Origin: an uncultured Odoribacter sp.
GTDB taxonomy: Bacteria; Bacteroidota; Bacteroidia; Bacteroidales; Marinifilaceae
Direction: 5' to 3'
DNA: 64,000 bases
Assembly (NCBI GenBank): GCA_944321145.1
Contig: CALUKF010000007.1
Coordinates: 1-64,000, forward strand
The position numbers and the translations under genes were made by a program. The notes below the pieces were generated by a model. It had not been told where the DNA came from, searched no databases, and saw nothing but the letters and a program-made list of their open reading frames with translations. This document shows, in pieces, positions 59,584 to 64,000 of the stretch (position 1 is its first letter; every line of letters starts with the position of its first letter).

Positions 59584-60732
59584 ATGAGAGCACACACATA
59601 TTTTTTGAGGGCAGCCGCCATGGTTTGCTTGGTATTGGCAGTGATGTCCTGCCGTTCAGACCGGAAAAAACAGGCGGGAGGCACGTCCGTCGTGAAGGAC
59701 ACCACGCTGGACATCCGTTATGCCCAAGGCTTTTGGTTGGAAGCCCGGGAGGGGTATCGCCTCTTGCATATCAAAGACCCGCAGAAAAAGACAGCAGCGG
59801 AATATACTTTTGCCCTGCGCGAACGGGGCACAAAACCTGCCATCCCCAAAGGGCTTACAGTGCTCGACCTGCCGATGGAACGGTTTATTTGCATGACTTC
59901 CCTGCAATTGTCGAGCTTCATCAAGCTGGAAGCGACAGAGAAAGTCGTGGGCATCACCAGCACCCGTTACCTCGCCAACGAGCAGATGAACCGCCAGTTG
60001 GAAGAGGGAACGACCCGCAAAATCGGCATCGAAGGCAATTTCGATACGGAAATCATCATGAACCTTGCCCCCGAAGTGATTCTGATTTCCCCCTTCAAGG
60101 AAGGAGGATACGATGTGATGAAAGAGGTAGGCATTCCGCTCTTGCCGCATCTGGGGTACAAAGAGACGACGCCCCTCGGGCAGGCGGAATGGCTCAAGTT
60201 GGTGGGGTTATTGACGGGCGAACCCGACAAGGCAATGCAAATTTTCGCACAAATTGAGCAACGGTACAACACGCTCAAGGCTCTGGCGGCAAACGTGGCG
60301 GAACGTCCCGTCGTCCTGAGCGGGGAAATCCACGGTGGAAACTGGTATGCCGTGGGCGGCAAAAGTTTCCTGGCGGAGATATTCAAGGATGCGGGGGCGG
60401 ATTATGTGTTCAAGGATGACCCCCGTTCCGGCGGCATTTACCTGGATTTCGAGACCGTGTACAACCAGGCGGACAAACCCCGCTATTGGCGCATCCTCAA
60501 CAATTATCCGGGGAAATACACGTACGAAGTGCTGAAGGCGCAGGATGAGCGCTATGCGGATTTCAAAGCTTTCCGCGAACGGGGCGTCATTTACTGCAAC
60601 ATGCGCGAGAGGGCATATTACGAGAACATGCCGATGGAGCCGGATTTGTTGCTGGCGGATTTCATCAAGGTATTCCACCCGTCGCTGTTGCCGGACTACG
60701 AACCGGTGTATTATCGTTTATTGAAAGAATAA
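59584..60732 (+). CDS. btuF: ABC transporter substrate-binding lipoprotein, BtuF-like
   Basis: A 382-residue lipoprotein (signal ending LVLAVMSCRSD). The two-lobed periplasmic binding fold of the FepB/BtuF class is indicated by MTSLQLSSFIKLEATEKVVGI, IIMNLAPEVILISPFKEGG and the C-terminal EPDLLLADFIKVFHPSLLPDY. It should pass corrinoid to BtuC; the riboswitch directly upstream makes a corrinoid far likelier than a siderophore. First gene of the btuFCD operon, 6 nt before btuC. Confidence 0.92.
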   Translation: MRAHTYFLRAAAMVCLVLAVMSCRSDRKKQAGGTSVVKDTTLDIRYAQGFWLEAREGYRLLHIKDPQKKTAAEYTFALRERGTKPAIPKGLTVLDLPMERFICMTSLQLSSFIKLEATEKVVGITSTRYLANEQMNRQLEEGTTRKIGIEGNFDTEIIMNLAPEVILISPFKEGGYDVMKEVGIPLLPHLGYKETTPLGQAEWLKLVGLLTGEPDKAMQIFAQIEQRYNTLKALAANVAERPVVLSGEIHGGNWYAVGGKSFLAEIFKDAGADYVFKDDPRSGGIYLDFETVYNQADKPRYWRILNNYPGKYTYEVLKAQDERYADFKAFRERGVIYCNMRERAYYENMPMEPDLLLADFIKVFHPSLLPDYEPVYYRLLKE

Positions 60733-60738
60733 CCTGCT

Positions 60739-61782
60739 ATGCGACGCCCTTTAAAAAATACCGTCCTTGCGTTGGCAATCCTACTCTCAGTGGTGCTGTT
60801 CATGTTCCTGAACATTGCGCTGGGCTCGGTGAGCATCCCCCTGCCTGCCGTCTGGGACATTCTGACCGGGACAGGGGAGGCGCCTGCCAATTGGACGAAC
60901 ATCATTTGGAAATCGCGTTTCCCGCAGGTGCTGACGGCATTGGTAGCAGGGGCGGGACTTTCCATCAGCGGCTTGCAGATGCAGACTGTATTCAAAAATC
61001 CGCTGGCAGACCCCTCGGTGCTGGGCATCAGTTCCGGCGCAAGCCTGGGGGTGGCACTGGTGGTGCTGATGTCCGGCACCATCGGGGGCATTGCGCTGAG
61101 CCAAGCGGGCATTCTGGGGGAAGTCGCCCTCACCGTGGCAGCGATTGCAGGCGCGATGGCAGTCATGGCGCTTATCGTCCTGGCTTCGCACAAGGTGAAA
61201 GGCAACGTCACGCTCCTGATTATCGGCGTCATGATTGGCTATCTGGCGAATGCCATCATCGGCATTTTGAAGTATTTCAGCGTGGAGGAGGACGTGAAGG
61301 CGTATGTCATTTGGGGGCTGGGCAGCTTTTCGCGTGTTTCCGGCGACCAGATGGGCATTTTTACGAGTATCATGGCAGTGCTGATTCCCCTGTCCATGCT
61401 GTCGGTCAAGACGCTGAACCTCCTGCTTCTCGGCGACGGCTATGCCCGCAATTTGGGATTGAACATCAAGCGGGCACGCATTTTAGTCATCCTTTCGGCA
61501 GGCGTGCTGACAGCCATTGTGACGGCTTATTGCGGTCCCATCGCCTTTCTGGGCTTGGCGGTGCCGCATCTGTGCCGCATGGTTTTCCAAACGTCCGACC
61601 ACCGCGTGCTGATGCCCGCCTCCGTATTGATGGGGGCATCGCTTGCCTTGATGTGCAACCTGCTGGCGCGTATGCCGGGCTTGGAGGGGGCACTCCCCGT
61701 CAATTCCGTCACGGCACTGATTGGCGCGCCGATTGTAGCATCTGTCCTGTTCCGTAAACGTAAAAGCGATTTGAACGAATGA
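60739..61782 (+). CDS. btuC: B12 ABC transporter permease
   Basis: A 347-residue FecCD/BtuC-type permease with about ten membrane helices. The family patterns SRFPQVLTALVAGAGLSISG, NPLADPSVLGISSGASLGV and GPIAFLGLAVPHLCRM are present, the last being part of the coupling region that contacts the ATPase. It forms the channel for corrinoid entry through the inner membrane. It overlaps btuD by 4 nt (ATGA). Confidence 0.93.
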   Translation: MRRPLKNTVLALAILLSVVLFMFLNIALGSVSIPLPAVWDILTGTGEAPANWTNIIWKSRFPQVLTALVAGAGLSISGLQMQTVFKNPLADPSVLGISSGASLGVALVVLMSGTIGGIALSQAGILGEVALTVAAIAGAMAVMALIVLASHKVKGNVTLLIIGVMIGYLANAIIGILKYFSVEEDVKAYVIWGLGSFSRVSGDQMGIFTSIMAVLIPLSMLSVKTLNLLLLGDGYARNLGLNIKRARILVILSAGVLTAIVTAYCGPIAFLGLAVPHLCRMVFQTSDHRVLMPASVLMGASLALMCNLLARMPGLEGALPVNSVTALIGAPIVASVLFRKRKSDLNE

Positions 61783-62783
61783 GCAAGACACCGACCCTCA
61801 TATTACAGCAGCTCTCCATCGGGTACCGGGGGAAAAACAGCCACAAGACGGTGGCTGCAGGAATTTCCGGCGCCATTTGCAGTGGGGAACTGACCTGCCT
61901 GTTGGGCACGAACGGGGTGGGCAAATCCACCCTGTTGCGCACGCTTTCGGCTTTCCAGCCCCCCTTGGAGGGCAACATCCTGCTGCAAGGCAAACCCTTG
62001 GCGAAATACAAGGACAAAGCCCTGTCCACCCTCGTCAGCGTGGTGCTCACGGAGAAATGCGACATCCGCAACATGACCGTCCGCGAGCTGGTCGGCATGG
62101 GGCGCAGCCCGTACACCGGTTTCTGGGGCAGGCTCAGCCACGAGGACTTGGCTGTGGTGGACGCCGCCATCGACCGGGTCAACATCCGACCTTTGGCAGA
62201 ACGCATGTTGCACACGCTGAGCGACGGAGAACGCCAGAAGGCGATGATTGCCAAAGCCCTGGCGCAAGAAACCCCGGTGATTATCCTGGACGAACCGACG
62301 GCATTCCTCGACTTCCCGAGCAAGGTGGAAATCATGCAGTTGCTCCACCGGCTGACCCGTGAGGCAGGCAAAACCATCTTCCTTTCCACCCACGACTTGG
62401 AGTTGGCACTCCAGATTGCCGACAAGATTTGGCTGATGGACAGGAACAAGGGCATCGTCGCAGGCACCCCCGAAGACCTCGCGCTCGACGGGCACCTCAG
62501 CGGTTTCTTTGCCAGCAAAGGCATCGCTTTCGACATGGAGACGGGGTTGTTCCGCATCACCAACAACTACCGCCATGCAGTGCGCCTTGCGGGACACGGC
62601 TACCGCTATTCCTTGGTGCGCAAAGCCCTCCAACGCAATGAGATTCTGGCAAACCGCCACGTGGAATCGGACATTTGCATCGAAACGGGCGAAGGCTTCA
62701 TCCTCTGCCACCCTGCAGCCCCTCCCCGCCCCTGCGCTTCCATCGAAGAATTGCTGGAAGCACTGTCCGCCGCTTTGGACTGA
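61779..62783 (+). CDS. btuD: B12 ABC transporter ATP-binding protein with C-terminal extension
   Basis: A 334-residue ATPase: Walker A LLGTNGVGKST (about residue 44), signature LSDGERQK (about 148), Walker B VIILDEPTAFLD and H-loop STHDLE. About 80 residues follow the ATPase core (YRHAVRLAGHGYRYSLVRKAL..., ending SIEELLEALSAALD), as in related Bacteroidetes transport ATPases; their role is unknown. It powers BtuCF. Translationally coupled to btuC. Confidence 0.93.
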   Translation: MSKTPTLILQQLSIGYRGKNSHKTVAAGISGAICSGELTCLLGTNGVGKSTLLRTLSAFQPPLEGNILLQGKPLAKYKDKALSTLVSVVLTEKCDIRNMTVRELVGMGRSPYTGFWGRLSHEDLAVVDAAIDRVNIRPLAERMLHTLSDGERQKAMIAKALAQETPVIILDEPTAFLDFPSKVEIMQLLHRLTREAGKTIFLSTHDLELALQIADKIWLMDRNKGIVAGTPEDLALDGHLSGFFASKGIAFDMETGLFRITNNYRHAVRLAGHGYRYSLVRKALQRNEILANRHVESDICIETGEGFILCHPAAPPRPCASIEELLEALSAALD

Positions 62784-62804
62784 GGCTTCGTGCAAGCGCA
62801 AAAA

Positions 62805-62832
62805 AGCCACGGTGATGGCAGAAACCGTGGCT
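62805..62832. repeat. hairpin after btuD
   Basis: AGCCACGG (62805-62812) pairs with CCGTGGCT (62825-62832), loop 12 nt. The adjoining T-run is on the minus strand, so by the usual rule it would stop minus-strand transcription, though no minus gene precedes it. It may still help end btuFCD mRNA. Confidence 0.45.
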
Positions 62833-63010
62833 TCAGAAAGAAAACGTTAATCAATAAAATGAATCATTCGACAACGACGTAAAGGTAAGTGCTTTCCTCC
62901 AATGGGGAAATCCCCATAAATGGGTATTTTTCCCCGGTTGCCCCCGAGATTGAAAAAGCAATTTTCCCCTTGCCAAATTAGAAAAATCTGCCTAACTTGC
63001 GCTTTCAAAT

Positions 63011-63250
63011 ATGGGAATGCCTATGAGCACTGATAAAAAGACTTTGGCTTTCATCGGATGGCTTGCTCTCCTCGCCATTGCCCTCTGGACGGACAAGCCC
63101 GCCCAAAAGCAAAGGCGTGCCCAAACCCCGCTGCTGTGCGACACGCTCCCCGGCAAACCGCAACCCGACACGCCCTACCCCGTGGAATATCCCCCATCCC
63201 CTTGCGACACCGTGCCGGCAGATAGCTGCAAGGGAAGATTGACAGATTGA
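63011..63250 (+). CDS. small hypothetical membrane protein
   Basis: A 79-residue frame (Met5 at 63023 is an alternative start) with one probable membrane helix (LAFIGWLALLAIALW, about residues 12-26) and a Pro-rich tail with three Cys. No family is recognised. It is on the same strand as btuFCD and 46 nt upstream of the TonB-like gene. Prediction depends on length and the hydrophobic segment only. Confidence 0.4.
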   Translation: MGMPMSTDKKTLAFIGWLALLAIALWTDKPAQKQRRAQTPLLCDTLPGKPQPDTPYPVEYPPSPCDTVPADSCKGRLTD

Positions 63251-63296
63251 CAGATTCACAAACAAAAAATAATTGCATTACCCAAAATAAAGAGCC

Positions 63297-63767
63297 ATGA
63301 AACTAAAACTTATCACAATCATGATTGCGCTGCTATGGAGAGGAATGGCAGACGTATGCTATGGACAGGAGACGGAACTGAAAGATACGAACGATATTTC
63401 ATCCAGGCTTTCCAAACGTATATTTCCGAACGACAGCCTGAAAGGAGAAGAAATATACATGATTGTAGACAGCATGCCGTCATTTCTGGATTATGATAAC
63501 CCATTTGAAGCCAAGCAATGGATTCGGAAAAAATTCTACGAACTATACCCAATGGGCTGCGAGATTTATACGAAAGTTTTTGTGGAATTTATTGTTGAAA
63601 AGGATGGGTCGTTGAGCAATGTAAGGGTTGTCAAAGGAAAATATGAAGAGATCAATGAGGTAGCGGTGCGTCTAGTAAAGCTAATGCCCAAATGGAATCC
63701 GGGCAAACAGGATGGGAAACCTGTACGGGTTAGTTTTATCCTTCCCATTACTTTTGATTTCTTTTAG
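63297..63767 (+). CDS. exported protein with TonB C-terminal domain
   Basis: A 156-residue protein with a signal peptide (MKLKLITIMIALLWRGMADVCYG). Its C-terminal half (KVFVEFIVEKDGSLSNVRVV, then EVAVRLVKLMPKWNPGKQDGKPVRVSFILPITF) matches the TonB_C fold: the V-K-G-(D/E)-x-L-x(2)-A-x-R-(V/L)-hx-x(2)-P-x-W-x-P-G type. It lacks the N-terminal membrane anchor and proline linker of a true TonB, so it is a stand-alone TonB-like domain, possibly modulating TonB-dependent uptake. The sequence is AT-richer than its neighbours. Confidence 0.8.
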   Translation: MKLKLITIMIALLWRGMADVCYGQETELKDTNDISSRLSKRIFPNDSLKGEEIYMIVDSMPSFLDYDNPFEAKQWIRKKFYELYPMGCEIYTKVFVEFIVEKDGSLSNVRVVKGKYEEINEVAVRLVKLMPKWNPGKQDGKPVRVSFILPITFDFF

Positions 63768-63790
63768 CAAATATGATATAAATACAGACC

Positions 63791-64000
63791 ATGATTACAA
63801 AGATGATAGAGCGGAGGACGATCCGCAAATACCGGCAGGAGGAAGTGCCGGAGAGCCTGGTAGAGGAATTGTTGAGGGTGGCAGTAAGGGCATCGAACAC
63901 AGGGAATATGCAGTTGTACAGCGTAATTGAGACACGGGACGAAGCGGAGAAAGCACGGCTGCAAGAGGCGCATTTCGGGCAACCGATGGTGACGGAAGCC
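63791..64000 (+). CDS. nitroreductase family protein, 5' part only
   Basis: The ATG at 63791 opens a frame that runs off the window (70 codons visible): MITKMIERRTIRKYRQEEVP, then a helix and RVAVRASNTGNMQLYSVI. The R-R-(T/S)-(I/V)-R-x-(Y/F) start and the A-S-N-T-G-N-M-Q segment are the FMN-contacting elements of NfsA/NfnB-type nitroreductases. Its length and the rest of the active site are outside the window. Confidence 0.85.
   Translation, partial: MITKMIERRTIRKYRQEEVPESLVEELLRVAVRASNTGNMQLYSVIETRDEAEKARLQEAHFGQPMVTEA

Noticed and set aside
62805-62832. intrinsic terminator of btuFCD
   Set aside because: The stem is good, but the T-run is on the minus strand, so it is listed only as a hairpin.

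Overview
The window looks like a chromosomal segment of an anaerobic gut-type Bacteroidales. The evidence is the many TAnnTTTG (Bacteroidetes -7) promoters, the near absence of Shine-Dalgarno sequences, two SusC/SusD loci with ECF sigma/FecR pairs, STN-domain TonB receptors, an hmuYRSTUV haem operon and a class II (B12-dependent) ribonucleotide reductase. The pairing of SusCD with thioredoxin-like genes and lipoproteins suggests an Odoribacter/Butyricimonas-like genome, but the genus is a guess.

Layout. (1) 0.1-0.9 kb: an orphan MNT-type nucleotidyltransferase antitoxin whose HEPN partner seems reduced to a stub, then non-coding DNA. (2) 1-14.5 kb, minus strand: SusCD locus A, read as ECF sigma, [inserted HigBA toxin-antitoxin], FecR, SusC, SusD with an unusual Tyr/Gly repeat tail, a lipoprotein, a FISUMP lipoprotein, a thioredoxin-like protein and a TlpA-like lipoprotein. 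(3) 14.6-17.4 kb: rhomboid protease, agmatinase-family enzyme, SAH/MTA deaminase-like amidohydrolase. (4) 17.4-26.8 kb: complete hmuYRSTUV haem uptake and dechelation operon. (5) 26.9-29.1 kb: AAA/DUF4143 ATPase preceded by promoter-proximal repeats, and a second HigBA-type module. (6) 29.1-33.9 kb: OmpA-family protein and a large surface lipoprotein with a long leader. (7) 34-41 kb: zeta-toxin module, ridA, a palindromic MITE-like element, ribF, nrdJ with a 3' frameshift, rimM and rpsP. (8) 41.1-51.5 kb, minus strand: SusCD locus B, with the same plan as locus A. (9) 51.6-56 kb: a strikingly G-rich plus-strand block (DUF4923 protein, histidine phosphatase, large outer-membrane beta-barrel). 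(10) 56-62.8 kb: cobC-cobS-cobT-cobU facing a cobalamin riboswitch-controlled btuFCD operon. (11) Small genes and the start of a nitroreductase at the right edge.

How it fits together. Three themes recur. First, two parallel sigma/anti-sigma-controlled SusCD importers each carry thiol-disulfide proteins and a lipoprotein resembling a metallohydrolase family but lacking HExxH. Between fecR and susC of both loci there is a plus-strand promoter overlapping the susC start codon and a plus-strand terminator-like hairpin, as expected for DonS-type cis-antisense small RNAs. Second, haem capture (hmu) and corrinoid salvage (btu/cob) sit close to a B12-dependent ribonucleotide reductase. Third, several toxin-antitoxin modules and palindromic extragenic elements punctuate the operons, one of them splitting a sigma gene from its anti-sigma gene. 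All functional statements are inferred from sequence reading; no database search was run.
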